A stretch of 64,000 bases of DNA, from the NCBI RefSeq assembly GCF_000283155.1, contig NW_004454163.1:21072742-21136741 (forward strand), in the 5' to 3' direction. Positions 32,100 to 43,690 of this stretch are shown in pieces. The notes beneath the pieces are model-generated. The model saw only the letters and a list, made by a program, of their open reading frames with translations. It was not told where the DNA came from and made no database searches. A program made the position numbers and the translations under genes. The stretch comes from Ceratotherium simum simum. Its lineage: Eukaryota > Chordata > Mammalia > Perissodactyla > Rhinocerotidae. Positions within the stretch are counted from its first letter, which is position 1. Each line of letters begins with the position of its first letter.

Positions 32100-32470
32100 C
32101 AAAACAAAGGCTTCAATCTGAACAGCAGCGAAGGGGCACAGGGCTAGGGGGCCCAAGGGGGCACAGGGCAGGAGGAGCCAGGAAGGAGGTGGTCTGGACC
32201 CTGAGACGGAGGCAGGCACTGGGCCTCTCCTGGGAAAATTGCATCTGCCACTCTTGTGGCTCCTGTCCCAGCCTCTGCCCAGACCACCAGCCCAGATCTG
32301 AGGGTCAGTCTCCTGTACTGTGCTTCTCAGGTGCTCCCCCTTCCCAAAGAGTATGTGGACCCAGATACGGGGGGCGGTAGTGGAAAAGGGCAGGCCTGGG
32401 TTTGGGCAAGGGAGAGCCTGCAAGAGCCAGGCCCAGGAAAAACCCGAGAAGAAAATTCGGGAACTGGCAT
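32100..32470. other. GC-rich block of unknown origin
   Basis: A sharp 370-bp island of G+C-rich sequence lies in A/T-rich surroundings. Frames of 100, 133 and 79 codons are open on both strands, as expected from high GC. CpGs are few, so it is not a typical CpG island. It could be a retrocopy or a GC-rich piece of an unrecognised LTR. I do not name it. Confidence 0.4.
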
Positions 32471-32483
32471 GCCAATGCTCCAT

Positions 32484-32545
32484 TTAATGTGGTGAATATT
32501 CACCACTTAATGTGACAGATGTCATATTCACCGTTTAATGTTACC
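32484..32545. repeat. Palindromic TTAATGT / ATATTCACC repeat array
   Basis: Immediately after the GC block, 'ttaatgt' occurs three times and 'atattcacc' twice in alternation. The first unit contains the perfect palindrome 'ggtgaatattcacc'. Confidence 0.65.
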
Positions 32546-34575
32546 AAATGAATTTAGTAATGAAGAAATAAGTCTGTCGTTTCTTCCTTCTCCCTTGCCT
32601 ACTCAGCATAAATCTGTTTTAATTATTTTAAGAGTTTATCAATTATACAGTTATTGTCTGTTCAGATACTAAACTTTTTCTGTCGGGATTTTGACTCTCT
32701 TTCTTAAGACTAGGTGACCCTTAAAGAAAGATCAGTCTGACAGTGACAAAGCTCTTAGGGAAGGAAACGATGATTATTGCTCTTAGAGGTGGACATATTC
32801 CACTTGGAGTCAGTATTAGTAATGGGCATCTGGCCTTGAGCAGTGCACTGGCTCTTCCCGGAGCCCCTTGGTGGAGGAGGATGCACAGCTATTGAGTTAA
32901 GCCCTTACTGAGATTGCTTTCTCTCCTTGGGATGAAAAATGATCAAATGTGAGACACTCTAGCTTAAAATTGGGAAAACCTACCAGTCAATTTATCTCTA
33001 GGAAAATTTCTTGCTCTAATTCCTAGTCCTTGAAGAACACTACACAATCTGGGGTCAATTAAGAGTTAGACTATTAAGGGTATTGTTTTCTGAAGCTGAT
33101 TTTAATCCACACTGTAGCAGAGCATCTATTTACTTAGGTGACTTTTGATTCGGAGGACATATCTGCTTTGGCTGGAGTCCTATGAATTGAGCGGTAATTG
33201 AGAGATGATAAGCAGTCAGGCCAAGGTTAGCATAAGGGTATCTCAGCTGGGCCCCGGTGTATGTGGGGTTCAGAATTAGGTGATATTTTCTAGTTCTAAG
33301 TATCTGTTTACATTTACTGATTAGCGTCCCGGGTAAACGATGACAACAACAATGTTGACCACAACAATATAAACTGTCTAAAATTTGGGCTGAAGATACA
33401 CACAGACCCTTCTGTTGCATATGGGAGAAGAATGGGGGTGTAAGGGGATACAGGCATTGGACAAGCAAGATGGCAGGAAGGGAAAAAGATATTCCCAAGA
33501 GAAAGTTTACTGTAGAGAAAGACACTGTTCTGGAGAGTAAGACCCTACAACAAGGCCTGTGGGTCAGAGAGGAATCGTGGTTGGTTATGGTGGGCTGTTA
33601 TTCAAGCTCTCCTTACCAGCTACCTTCACAGTGCCTGTGGGCCTAAGGACCCTCACTGTGTCCCAGTTGAATGGTGCAAGTTGATAGCAATGTGGGGTTC
33701 TAGTAAGACCGCTGTGCCTCCACGTCACCCCATTTTAAACACAGCTTAAGTCAGAGGAAAGAGCATTGTCCTTATGGATTTTCAAGAGCATCATTGACGG
33801 CACGTCAGTTTAAAGAGACCAGTGGGAACATCATGGCTCCATTTGCAGGGGCATCTCTGAAGGCCAGAAGAGGCTCTTGTCTGCAGAGTCCTGGCTCAGC
33901 TCATTTGCACTCACTGGTGGATGAAGCAGAGTACAAGGAGGAACAGTGACATGGAGGTGAGGTCCCCGAGGTGGCCTCTGGTTCTGGATGAGGGAAGGAG
34001 TACAACTAGGAAGGGTGTGGAGTGGGGAAGTCTAGATGGTGTCTCTGGAGAATGACACTGTGAGGGAACCTGGACTTTCCAAGAATCCATGGGCTGAGCA
34101 GAGGGGAGTTGAGAAAAGGAGAGATGAGGGGAATTCAGGAATTGCTGAGTGAGACTGGCTGCTCCGGGAAGCTGGGGGAGTGCTGTGAACCACAGACAGG
34201 AGAAAGCCTAGGCAGGACATTTCTCTGATAGTTTGAGTTCTTTCTGAAATGGAAGATGGAAGTGGAGTGACCTTGAAAGAAAAAACAGTAACTCAAGGGT
34301 CTAGGCTAGAGAAAGAACCAGAGGGGTACTTGGAGAGGCAAGAGACCAGAATGAGCTTTGGAAATTTAATTATGCTTTAAGCTCGTGGCAAGCTAACTTA
34401 ATTAAAAATGAGTGCATATAATTCATAAGATCCGTATTATGAACTCTAGATTCCATCACAGTCATAAAAGTATATGTGGGGTCAGGCATCCCCACTAGAA
34501 TGGGGTCAGGCATCCTGTGGTGGACTCAGCTGGGGAGAAGAGAGAGGGAAAAAGGACAAGGTTTTTAGAGCAGGA
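32546..34575. other. Unassigned sequence, no gene seen
   Basis: Two kilobases without a repeat I can name. A 131-codon minus frame (33130-33525) has no domain. A tiny direct duplication of 'tggggtcaggcatcc' occurs at about 34476 and 34502. Confidence 0.4.
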
Positions 34576-34579
34576 GAAT

Positions 34580-34700
34580 CCTTAATGAACAAAAAATTCA
34601 GTAAATGCTACTTACCATGTGTCCATCCCTGTACAACACGCTGGAAATTCAGAGGTCTCTGCTCTCAAATGATGTTGTCTGGTAGAAGTTCATATCAACC
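34580..34700 (-). repeat. L2 LINE 3' end, antisense
   Basis: 'ttcagtaaatgctacttacc', 'atgtgtccatccctgtacaa' and 'ggtctctgctctcaaatgat' fit the reversed L2 tail. Confidence 0.5.
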
Positions 34701-34814
34701 ATAGGCCTGGATGATTAAAGGAGAGGGAGCAGAAGGAATACATGTCATAGGCTGGGTGATACCCAGATTGATTAGGGACTGTTGACAAAATATTTTCCTG
34801 GGCGTATTCCTCGC

Positions 34815-34990
34815 ATATCTGGAAACATTATTTTTAATGAAATATTTCAGACATAAAAAAATTTGTAAAGAATAAAATAATGGATGCCTATATGTTTACC
34901 ACCCAGATTGAGAAACAAAAATCAAAAACACAGATGAAGTCACTTGTGTAACCATTCCTAAGACATTTCAGTAAGTCTTAACTTGTCTTT
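34815..34990. mobile_element. Old L1-type fragment
   Basis: 'atgaaatatttcagacataa', 'aataatggatgcctatatgt' and 'ttaccacccagattgagaaa' match non-coding old L1 sequence. Confidence 0.5.
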
Positions 34991-35011
34991 AAAATCCTAG
35001 CTGGGCAGACT

Positions 35012-35380
35012 TCTTACAGGACCTGCCTTAGTTCGGGCTGCTGTCACACAATACCATAGACTAGGTACCTTATAAACAGAAAGTTTCTGGAGGCTGGGAA
35101 TTCCAAGATCAAGATGTTGGCAGATTTGACGTCTAGTGGGGGCCTGCTTCCAGCTTCATAGATAGCTGTCTTCTCACTGCGTCCTCACATGATGGAAAGG
35201 GTGAGGGAGCTCTCTAGGGCCTCATTTATAAGGACACTGATTCCATTCCCAAGGGCTACACCCTCGTGACCTACTTACTTCCCAAAGGTCCCACCTCCAA
35301 ACACTGTCACATTGGAGATTAAGTTTCAACTTATGAATTTTGGGGTGACACAAACATTCAGTCCATAGCAGGACCTTACC
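35012..35380 (-). mobile_element. MLT1A/B-type (ERVL-MaLR) solo LTR, antisense
   Basis: Reversed MLT1: 'cttagttcgggctgctgtca', 'taccatagactaggtacctt', 'tctggaggctgggaattcca', 'actgcgtcctcacatgatgg', 'aaaggtcccacctccaaaca', 'tgacacaaacattcagtcca'. Nearly full length with no internal region. Confidence 0.9.
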
Positions 35381-36285
35381 ACTTGTAGGCCCCTGGATGA
35401 ATCCGGACTGTGATGGCTGAGAGGGTTGTGACATAGGAGGATTAGTCCCAAAAACACCTGCCTGGAGAAACTTCCTCTTTAAAATGGAGTCTGGTTCTTT
35501 CAGCTCAGAACTTGGGGATCAGGAGATCTCCTGCCTAACGTCTAGGCTTGGGACTTGATTTCTCCAAGAACTGAGCGCTTGGAATAGTCCAGTGCAGAAA
35601 TAAGAGTGTAAAGGAAAAAGGAGCATCCCATTAGCAGGCCTAAGCTGCTTATCTGTATTAGAACATAGGAAATTTTGAAAAGAACAATTGTCTGTCTTTG
35701 AACTGTCAGTGGAAAATCTTTTAAAAATAATTTCCTTGTGAAATGCATAATGCTCTTATGCAGAACTCTCCGACACTGCTGTTAGCAGCCTCTTCCATTT
35801 GTATGAGCTCTGGAATATTAAACATTTCTTGTGCAGACTCAGAAAATAGCTTGCTTATCACACCGTGCCTGTCAGTTGCATTGTGGGTGCCGGCCCTGGC
35901 ACAGTGGAACTGTGGGCAAGGCCAGTTCTGTGTGATATGCATATGCTGCTGAGATCGGGGCCTTTAGAAGTCCTGGTTCTTGAATGTTTAAAAAGGAGTA
36001 GATAGGTTAGCAGGATCTTTCTCCCCAGCAATCCGCCCACTTTGCATTCCCAGAGCTCTGATGGGTTAATAGTTCTATTAGGTCCTCAGGGGCGACAAGA
36101 GCCTGCCTCTAAGGTTCTAGTGCAGGGTAACAACGATCCTGGATAACATGGATTTCCCAGTTTGGGCTGTTGTAATCTGTAGCAGGCTTGTGGCTAGAAA
36201 TTTCCAGAAAGATTCAGCAGGTCCGAGGAGCCACAGTAGGTTTGACCATTTGACTAAATTCCACAAAACTATGGTGACAAAAATA
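35381..36285. other. Unassigned sequence, no gene seen
   Basis: About 900 bp without a recognised repeat. Frames of 69-73 codons overlap on both strands at 35721-36040 and are treated as chance. Confidence 0.4.
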
Positions 36286-36517
36286 GAAGCCTACAATTAC
36301 TGAGCATGTACTGTGAGCACATACAATGGACTGGGCTTTTTTACATATTATCATATTGATTCTTACCCAAACCCCATGAGGTGGGTTTTATTTTTCCCAT
36401 TTTAGAAATGAAGAAGAGGCTAAATAACTTGCTGAAGGTCACACAATCTAGAAGTAGTAGGGCTGGGGTTTGAACCTAGGTCAGTCTGGCTTCGAAGTCT
36501 GTGTTCTTTTCACCAAA
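36286..36517 (-). repeat. MIR SINE, antisense, near full length
   Basis: 'tttacatattatcatattga', 'accccatgaggtgggtttta', 'ttagaaatgaagaagaggct', 'gaaggtcacacaatctagaa' and 'ggggtttgaacctaggtcag' cover the element. Confidence 0.8.
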
Positions 36518-36519
36518 TT

Positions 36520-36703
36520 AGAGTACATAAGAATCACCCACAAGTGTGATTAAAAAAAATCAGATATTTGGTCTTCACCCCCTTGAGATTCTGATTTATC
36601 TAGTCTGGGGTGGAGCTGCTTTTTTTATATGCATTTTAAACACACTTCACAAATGATTTTGATGCAGATGGTTGAGTTATCATACTTTGAGAAATGCTGG
36701 AAT
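36520..36703. mobile_element. MER5-type hAT-Charlie MITE
   Basis: 'acataagaatcacccacaag', 'cccccttgagattctgattt', 'tctagtctggggtggagctg', 'atttaaacac'-like words, 'gatgcagatggttgag' and 'actttgagaaatgctgg' follow the MER5 plan. It abuts the MIR before it. Confidence 0.7.
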
Positions 36704-37199
36704 GTAGCTATAACAATGGCCAAGCGACTTTCTGGGCATCTGTAGCCATGCGGGAAGGGAAGAATCTATCACAGAAAGTGGAGTGTTAATTCAGATGGGT
36801 TAATTTCCTTGTCCTGGAGACCCATGAGGGATGGACTTCAGCTTTCCCAGTGGTTTGGGTTCCAGGGCTGGCTTGGCACAAGTGTAGGTCATCAGCCCTG
36901 GCCTCTAGAAAAGGCCCAAGTGTGTCCTAGAAGTACTCTGCTGTCCACTTAGGGTCAGAAATTCTAGGGGGCAACCAATGGGGTCAGGGTCTCTTTGACT
37001 TTTCTGCATCCCATTTGTTATAGCTCCAAATCCATGTATTATAATTGGTTGGAATTGAACTGATTTTGGGCAGGATATGTGACCCCATTTCCTGGTGACA
37101 TACTCCCAGTGGCACATGCTCGAACCCTTCCTGGGGAGCCACTGGGTCCAGTTCTGCTTTAGAGTGAGGGCTGCAAAGGAAGACAGTTGAAATCAGTCC
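36704..37199. other. Unassigned sequence
   Basis: No gene seen. Overlapping minus frames of 70 and 129 codons (36905-37373) carry no domain. Confidence 0.4.
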
Positions 37200-37255
37200 T
37201 ACTGGGTCTGGCACAAAGTCAATTGTCAATAAATACTTCTTGAATGATTTCTCCT
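37200..37255 (+). repeat. L2 LINE extreme 3' tail, sense
   Basis: 'ggtctggcacaaagtcaatt' and 'gtcaataaatacttcttgaa' are the L2 terminus. Confidence 0.6.
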
Positions 37256-38148
37256 CAAGAAACCATTTTAGCAGGTCACAGTCCCCACCAGCCTTCTTCT
37301 CAAGCAGGTAGGAAAGGTCAAATTGGCAAGGGTCTCCATCTTCCCTTCCTCTGTCCTCCTTCCTTTGCTGCATCAGCTTTTATTTTCTTCCTCAATGCCG
37401 GGGTCCTTGTGCTCACAGACAACCCTCCCCAGGGGAGGCCTCTCTCGTGCAGCATCCATACACTAGTTAAGATGTTCTGGAGTATGTTGGGTTGTATAAT
37501 AGGATTAGAAAACCTCTCCTCAAATTGACACACTCAAATTCAGTGAATTTCATCCTGTCATATAGAAGATATGGCTGCAAAGCCACCTATTGAGAAGATC
37601 TGGGACACAGAAAACTTCCAGTCAAAGCAAGCTAACATGTGTCTAATTTCCACAGGACCTTGAGGTCAAAGGATTTGTCAGGTAATTCAGGATAAAATGT
37701 CAGTGATTTACTGTGCTCTCCTGGAGAGCTTCATGTTTTAAAGAAAAGGGCATGAGAAAAAGAGAGACAATACTCTAACAAAAGCATTTCAGGAAGTGAT
37801 GGCAACCAGGGAGCTGGTAGAAAATGACTGGAGAATAAAGCCTATGTATGAGCCATTCAGATCAGAGACCTTGGGGAGGATTAACCTGTAACTTATCCTG
37901 TCATGGGCCCTGCTACAAATGTCCTGGGACTCTGGGCACAATTTGACTGTTAAGCGTTTCCTGAGTCTCTGGGTGAGCTTGGGCGTGTTTGAGCTGAGTC
38001 TGTGGCTGCTGGCTGCAGTAGCCACCTCTACAGCCGTCTTCTGAGGAAGATTCCTAGCTGCACTGGAGCTCCTCCTCAGAGTGGCTCTCAGGTGATGCAA
38101 GTCCTCGGCTGGTACCTTGGAGGTCATTCAAGCAATTTTCAATGAACT
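37256..38148. other. Unassigned sequence, no gene seen
   Basis: About 900 bp. A 112-codon minus frame (37789-38127) has no recognisable domain. Confidence 0.4.
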
Positions 38149-38149
38149 A

Positions 38150-38374
38150 GAGCAGTGGTTTTCAACAGGGTGCTGATTTTGCCCCCCAGGAAACATCTAG
38201 CAATGTCTGAAGAACTTTTCGGTTGTGGAACTGAGGTGGTCGTGGTGTTGCTACCAGGAAGTAGTAGGTAGAGGCCAGGGACATTGCTAAAAATCCTGTA
38301 ATGTACAGGACAGTCCCACACAACAAAGAATTATCCACTCCGAATGCCAATAGCTGAAGTTGAGAAATCCCATA
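38150..38374 (+). mobile_element. MER20 hAT-Charlie MITE
   Basis: Full-length and well kept: 'cagtggttttcaacagggtg', 'ttttgccccccaggaaacat', 'agcaatgtctgaagaac', 'gtaggtagaggccagggaca', 'acaacaaagaattatccact' and 'gttgagaaatccc' at the far end. Confidence 0.92.
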
Positions 38375-38785
38375 CCAGCAGAAGCCTGTAAGGTGATAAG
38401 CATGCATTTCATATACCTGGGCAGCGGGACAGGCGAATGTTAGGGATGGAGTGGGATTCTGCCTCCCCAGTTAGGGACCTCAAGAGTGGTTTTGAACTCT
38501 AGCTGTGATCCATAAATTCAGTGATGGGAAGTAGCCCTGCTCACCATTTTCTCTCCAAGGAGGGGAAGGGAAAACTGAGTCCAAACTGCCCTTTCCTCAT
38601 TTTCCCCAGGTCCCCTGAAGGAGGAAATGTATCCCTGCCATGGGGCCCAAAGTCCTGAACTAAATGGGAGGGCTGTGGACAGGCTGAGCGTTGGGCTAGG
38701 GATGGCCACCTTTTGTCTGTATGTTGAGCTGGAGAGGTATTTAGCCAGCAAAGTCCATGGAGAGTGGAGAGGGGGTCAGGGCCCT
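38375..38785. other. Unassigned sequence
   Basis: No gene or repeat recognised. Minus frames of 77 and 103 codons overlap. Confidence 0.4.
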
Positions 38786-38882
38786 GGTCTGTTTTACTCA
38801 TAATCATGTCCACAGCTTCTAGCATGGGGTTTGACATAAACAGGACATTCACTAAATATCTGTTGAATTAATGAATGGAAGG
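38786..38882 (+). repeat. L2 LINE 3' tail, sense
   Basis: 'agcatggggtttgacataaa' and 'cactaaatatctgttgaatt' form the L2 terminus. Confidence 0.65.
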
Positions 38883-39044
38883 GTGCCCTACTGAACTTGA
38901 ATAATTCTTAGATGTTCCTTACCCCAGACTCTGAGAGTGGTTCCTGGTTAAAGAGGAAAGAGGTGATTGAAGGAGAAAAGAGGAGCAGGCCCTCATTTCT
39001 CTCCTGTCCAGGCCTTGGTTAGCACTGTGCCCCTCACTTCATTG

Positions 39045-39430
39045 AATGTAATGCAGTGGTTAGTGCACGGGCTTTGCAGTCAGGTGGACTTGTGCCTGCA
39101 TCCTGTCCCTGCTACTTCCAGGTGGTATAAGGTTGGTCAAGTGGCTTAACCTCAGTGAGCTTCTGTTTCCTTATCCGTAACATAGAGATAATGGGAGTTC
39201 TCTACTTAGTTCATGAAGTTCTAGAGGGTTACATGAAATAATGCATGATGAGTAAAGATGTCCAAGAGATTTTCCCAAGAAGCTTGTAGTTGGAGTATCA
39301 GGTAGAAGGGTAAACAACCAAAAATAGGACAACATAAATCTCATCGTAGAAATATAAATGAGATAATATATGAAAACACCTAGCGTAATGCCTGGAACTT
39401 GGGAGGGATTCAATAAGCATTAATTCCCTT
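39045..39430 (+). repeat. MIR SINE, sense, with internal insertion
   Basis: 'gtggttagtgcacgggcttt', 'gtcaagtggcttaacctcag', 'gtttccttatccgtaacata' give the first part. 'aaatgagataatatatgaaa' and 'taatgcctggaacttgggag' complete it after about 100 bp of extra sequence that looks like reversed L2 tail ('agaagcttgtagttggagta'). Confidence 0.65.
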
Positions 39431-39755
39431 CTTATGAAAAATGCCATGAGACTACAGAGGAGGGATGGACATAAGAGTAAAACTAAGTGTACATTTTGAG
39501 CTATAGAAAGAGAACGTTAAACAAGTTTATATTTGATGGCCTCGATTCACTCCATGTAATAAAAAACATTGTCATTTCCAGAGGGAGGGAAGGAAATGGG
39601 GACAAGGTTTGGACTTGAGAAGGGTGGGGAGAGTTTGGGAAGTTGATGTGGGCAATGGGAAAAGGAATCAAACGAGAATGAGAATGTACATGCTAAGTCA
39701 CAGCTGAGACTGAAATTACAATTTTTTTAGAGAAGTAAATAGGCCTAGTCATGTG

Positions 39756-39780
39756 TTTTTTTTTTTTTTTTTTTTTTTTT
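39756..39780. repeat. Pure T25 homopolymer
   Basis: An uninterrupted run of 25 T. Unlike the T14 at 17099, I find no flanking direct repeat. Confidence 0.9.
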
Positions 39781-40220
39781 AGTTTTCTCTCACTGTGTGG
39801 ATCTGTGGCTGGAAGAGGCAATCCTCGTGCGAGTTGGGCACATGGGCTGTCAGGAGGGCAGGGAAATCCATAGTATTGACGAGAGCATGGGTGAATCAGT
39901 GGAGTACAAGGTAGTGAAAAGTGATGTGAGTCCAGGAGGTGGGGAGCATACTAAGAACGAAGGGACTGGGGCTATGAGGAAGGAGGGAGGGAGAAAGCGC
40001 AGTAGAACGGTGGGGAACTGGGCTCAGACAAGAGCATCCCAGAGTTTGCTATTTTGCAGGAGCAGGAGTTCTGGGTGATGAGAAGTCCACAGTGAGGCCA
40101 TGTGACTTGGGGTACTGGGGAAGGTGAAGGTCCTTGGAGAAGAGACTGAGTTCTGTGCACAATAATTCCGCCTGGGTGTGGTGGAAGGTGAGGTGGACTG
40201 GAAATGGAGTCATGAGGAAA
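39781..40220. other. Unassigned G/A-rich sequence
   Basis: No gene called. A 93-codon plus frame and 94/60-codon minus frames overlap here, without domains. Confidence 0.4.
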
Positions 40221-40221
40221 A

Positions 40222-40697
40222 TCCTTCCCACTTTTGATTGAATTGTGTCCCGCCAAAAGATATTTTGAAGTCCTAACCCCCAGGACCTCAGAATGTGACC
40301 TTATTTGGAAATAGGGTCACTGCAGGTGTAATTGAGTGAGGTTACACTGGGGTAGTGTGAACCCTTAATCCAAAATGACTGGTGTCCTTGTAAGAGTGGA
40401 GAGTGCCATGTGAAGACACAGAGGCTTACAGGGAGAAAGAAGACAGCCACATGATGACAGAGATGGAGATTGGAGCGATGCAGCTATAAGCCAAAGAATG
40501 CCAAGATTGCCCCCACCACCAGAGGGTAGGAAGAGGCAAGAAAGGATTCTCCCTTACAGGTTTCAGAGGGAGCATGGCTGTGCCCACACCTTGATTTCAG
40601 ACTTTAGCCTCCAGAACTGTGAGAGAGTAAATGTCTGTTGTTTTAAGCCACCCAGTTTGTGGTACTTTGTTACAGGAGCCCCAGAAATCTAACATAC
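40222..40697 (+). mobile_element. MLT1-type (ERVL-MaLR) solo LTR
   Basis: Full-length LTR: 'tgattgaattgtgtcccgcc', 'gtcctaacccccaggacctc', 'ttatttggaaatagggtcac', 'aatgactggtgtccttgtaa', 'gccaaagaatgccaagattg', 'gtttgtggtactttgttaca'. Confidence 0.9.
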
Positions 40698-40699
40698 CA

Positions 40700-41095
40700 C
40701 TCTTCTTCTTCAGTCCAAAACTATCCATCCAACTAAGGTCCTGGTCACCTTCCAGAGCCTTCAGCAAGCCTTTCCCACTCCTCCGGTCACAATGACCTCC
40801 CTACCTTCCTTCTCTGATACCAGCTACACTTGAAGTCTGGCACAATTATGCATGATTTCAGCATGTAATTCCAGTCTGTTTTATGATTTCCTTCACATGG
40901 ATTCAAGAGTTGCCTTTACCTAAGGTGTAACACCTTACCTCTCTGAATTTCTCATACCGCCTCAGCAGTGCTGAGCATCTGGTAGCCACTTGCTCATTCC
41001 TTGGGAATCTTTTGCCGGCAGTTTCTTAATACAGTCTCAGCTTAATCCTTGATATAGGTCACCTGCACTGCACTTTTCTGGGGCATCTTTATCCT
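40700..41095 (+). repeat. Possible L2 LINE, sense, eroded
   Basis: Pyrimidine-rich words such as 'agcaagcctttcccactcct' and 'gctgagcatctggtagccac' 'ttgctcatt' fit an eroded L2 3' end, but the match is loose. Confidence 0.3.
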
Positions 41096-41555
41096 GCTGG
41101 GGTTTGAATACTGATGGGCTCTCTTGGCTCATTATAGAAAACTATAAAATGCACATCATCCAAACAGTCATAATGCATTTTTTTTTTTAAATCATGAGAA
41201 CAATTCAGATATAGAATACTCAAGCTAAAGAAACCTCCAATACCAAAGTATACACCTGACTGATTAAATGGTGGGGAGGGGGAGAAAAGCCTTTTATTAA
41301 CACAAAGATTTTTTTTTAGTTTTAAATTGTCTAATAGGGCAGAGAGCATTTTTTTGTTTTTAAATAACTTTTATAATTTCTTTTATATTTACACCTCTCA
41401 CAATAAAATTTGATTTATACAACTTTCTGGGTGTATGTACACTGTGTAAACCAGGTGCGGTTATACTGAGGCTGAACAAAACTTAGAAAACAAAAAAGTA
41501 GACCCTTTATATACGAGGCACTATAAATGCACGAGTACAGGTCCGTGCAGAGAAC
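41096..41555. other. Unassigned A/T-rich sequence
   Basis: No gene or named repeat. Confidence 0.4.
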
Positions 41556-41705
41556 GCCTTTTGAAATTTATTTAAGAAAGTGGTAATAGTGACTGTCTCT
41601 GGAGAGACAGAAGTAGGAGTCAAGGGGAGGGAAGAAAGGGAGACTTTTCAACTTATACTATTTTATGCTAGGTCTTTTTAAACCATGTGTATTTACGAGA
41701 GAGAG
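41556..41705 (+). mobile_element. L1 LINE 3' end, sense
   Basis: 'aaagtggtaatagtgactgt', 'ctctggagagacagaagtag', 'gagacttttcaacttatact' and 'gtgtatttacg' match the last part of an L1 3' UTR. A purine-rich tail (41696-41760) follows. Confidence 0.6.
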
Positions 41706-41875
41706 AAAGGAAGGAAGGAACAGAGGGAGGGCAGATGAAGGCAGGAAAGGGGCAGAAGAAATAAAGGTGGCTCAGACCAGAGGACAATTAAAAAACAAAT
41801 ACAAGATCCCTAAAAGGATGGTCTAGGCTTGGATATGGGGTAGAGGCCTGCACTTGCATGAGGTCAGGGAGAAGT

Positions 41876-41916
41876 ACACATACACACACACACACACTCA
41901 CTCACACACACACACC
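41876..41916. repeat. CA microsatellite
   Basis: CA/ACAC run of about 40 bp with CACT interruptions. Confidence 0.9.
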
Positions 41917-42219
41917 TTTAATGATTAGGTCGACTATCTTCAAAAAGCCATATTCTCATTAGAATTTTCAGGGGTCAAGATGATGTCCTTTCTGTTGTAA
42001 ACCTGAGCTACCCAGGCAGGATTTCTCTGCTCTGTGTCTGCATCCCAATCCATCTCCTTAGGAAACCTCAGTCCCTTTGGTCACTTTGACTACCACAGAC
42101 CCCTCTTGGGCCCTCTTCCCCTATGAGAGTCATTTCCCATGTCATGTGCCCTGCTTGGTAGTCTCCAACTATGCCTCTCTCTCTTTCTGTAATGAATTGC
42201 ATGCAGCTGATAAGGGAGT

Positions 42220-42412
42220 GAAAGCATTTTAGAGCTGGAGGGGACATTTTAGATTGGAGGGAAACAGTGGGCTCCAATCTCCCTAGGTCACGTAGCGACA
42301 CAGCAAGGGAACTTGCTTAGTCACATAGCTAGTTAAGTGGCAGAGGTGGGGCTAGGCTTTAGGGCTCCTAACCTGTACCCAGTGCTCTCTCCACAGTACC
42401 ACAGGCTGACAT
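42220..42412 (-). repeat. MIR SINE, antisense
   Basis: 'aacttgcttagtcacatagc', 'tagttaagtggcagaggtgg' and 'ggctaggctttagggctcc' are a reversed MIR. The left 50 bp ('ttagagctggaggggacatt') recall the L3-tail-like repeat. Confidence 0.65.
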
Positions 42413-42614
42413 CCATATCACACACCTACTGCTACATCGGAGTGATGGGCAGAACAGGGAACCTTGGTGGAAATGCTGTGGAGAATATGTTTGAAATTCA
42501 GACAACAGCAGAACTGAGTTATTGACAAGACTCTCTTGAGAAGATCATGAACTTGAATGCGTTGGTTAATTCTGTTAAAGGAACAGTCTCTGGATGCCTC
42601 ACTCACCAGTGGTT

Positions 42615-42715
42615 TGGTCTTTGACACTCTCTGGACTGTGTCTGATTCATCATTGCATTCATCCCAATGCCTGACGCATGGTAGGCATATCACAGATTTG
42701 TGTTGAATTAATGCC
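42615..42715 (+). repeat. L2 LINE 3' tail, sense
   Basis: 'atcccaatgcctgacgcatg' and 'gtaggcatatcacagatttg' are the diverged L2 terminus. Confidence 0.6.
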
Positions 42716-43475
42716 CTGACTTACCGTTTATATAGAAAAGAGACATCTAGTCCCTCACTCTAGTTTTACAACCAAATTGAATTCATTTCAAAGAAGAATC
42801 TAGATGAAAATAAGTGTGTCAAAGAAAGAGGGAAGGTAGAAATAGAAGCTGTGTGAACCCATCTCCTGGTGTGTGTGTGCAATGAAAAGGAGAGGATGGG
42901 AATTAGAATTGACTTTATGCTCTTTGGCTCTCAGCGACAGTGGGATCACAGCCTCCCTGGGCTGGGTGGCATGGCACTGCTGGAGAAAGAATGCAGCTTT
43001 AGGAGAGGTGGGTGGACAGACAGCAGGGCTATGTGTTCTGAGGCAGCTTGTGGTAGAAAAGAACACCAGCTGGGACATGAAACAGTCCAGGAACCAAGAA
43101 CGTGTGCTGAAAGGCATGAAAATTGGCAAGCATGGAGTGGGCACATGTTGGAGATGCACAGGGACACAGATGCACCGAGCTGCAAGACAGTGTGTGTGGG
43201 GTTGGCCATCTCCCTCACTCCTGACTCCCCCTCCCCTTCACATACTCCCCAAAGGAGCTGAAGCAAACCTATCCTTCTACCAATAGTCTAAAGAGACGAT
43301 TACGGTGTCTGTGGACCGAATTCATAACCTGAGTTCGTTGGCCATCAAGATTCTTGGGTCCATCATCATTCTCTTGACTCAGTGAGAATTTTGGAGAAAG
43401 CCATTGTCCCCTCCCCAAGAGAAATATAAACAAGGAGTACAGCAGACTCTGTGTGGGAGGAAAGCTTTTCTCTCT
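42716..43475. other. Unassigned sequence with overlapping open frames
   Basis: Frames of 130 and 137 codons (plus) and 106 and 119 codons (minus) overlap around 42800-43286. Being open in several frames at once, with no domain or conserved-looking start, points to chance. No gene called. Confidence 0.4.
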
Positions 43476-43477
43476 AG

Positions 43478-43690
43478 TCACATACCTTCTCCAGGGACTC
43501 TTAGAATTAGAGCCTGAAGAAAGCTTTGAGTTCACCTGGTCTAACCATCACTTTACAAATGATGACATTAAGGTACAAAGGAAGGATCACGACTTACTCA
43601 GGGTCATAAAACCAGTAAGAAGTGGAAAGAGTGGTCAAAACTGGGTCTTTCTGTTTGAAATTGCATGAGCTTTCCAGTCCAGCAATGACC
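43478..43690. repeat. Old MIR/L3-tail-like repeat
   Basis: 'ggactcttagaattagagcc', 'ttcacctggtctaaccatca', 'ctttacaaatgatgacatta' and 'actcagggtcataaaaccag' are the same motif series as at 16488. Confidence 0.5.

Noticed and set aside
32082..32483. 133-codon minus frame in the GC-rich block
   Set aside because: High GC removes stop codons, and opposite-strand frames are equally open. It is kept as an unexplained block and not called a gene.
34474..34525. Duplicated 'tggggtcaggcatcc' as a tandem repeat locus
   Set aside because: Only two units about 26 bp apart. Too little to call a repeat array.
39756..39780. T25 run as another tail-only retroinsertion
   Set aside because: No flanking direct repeat is visible, so a simple homopolymer is the safer call.
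42800..43286. Overlapping frames of 119-137 codons on both strands
   Set aside because: Open in several frames at once without a recognisable motif, so it is a composition effect and not a gene.
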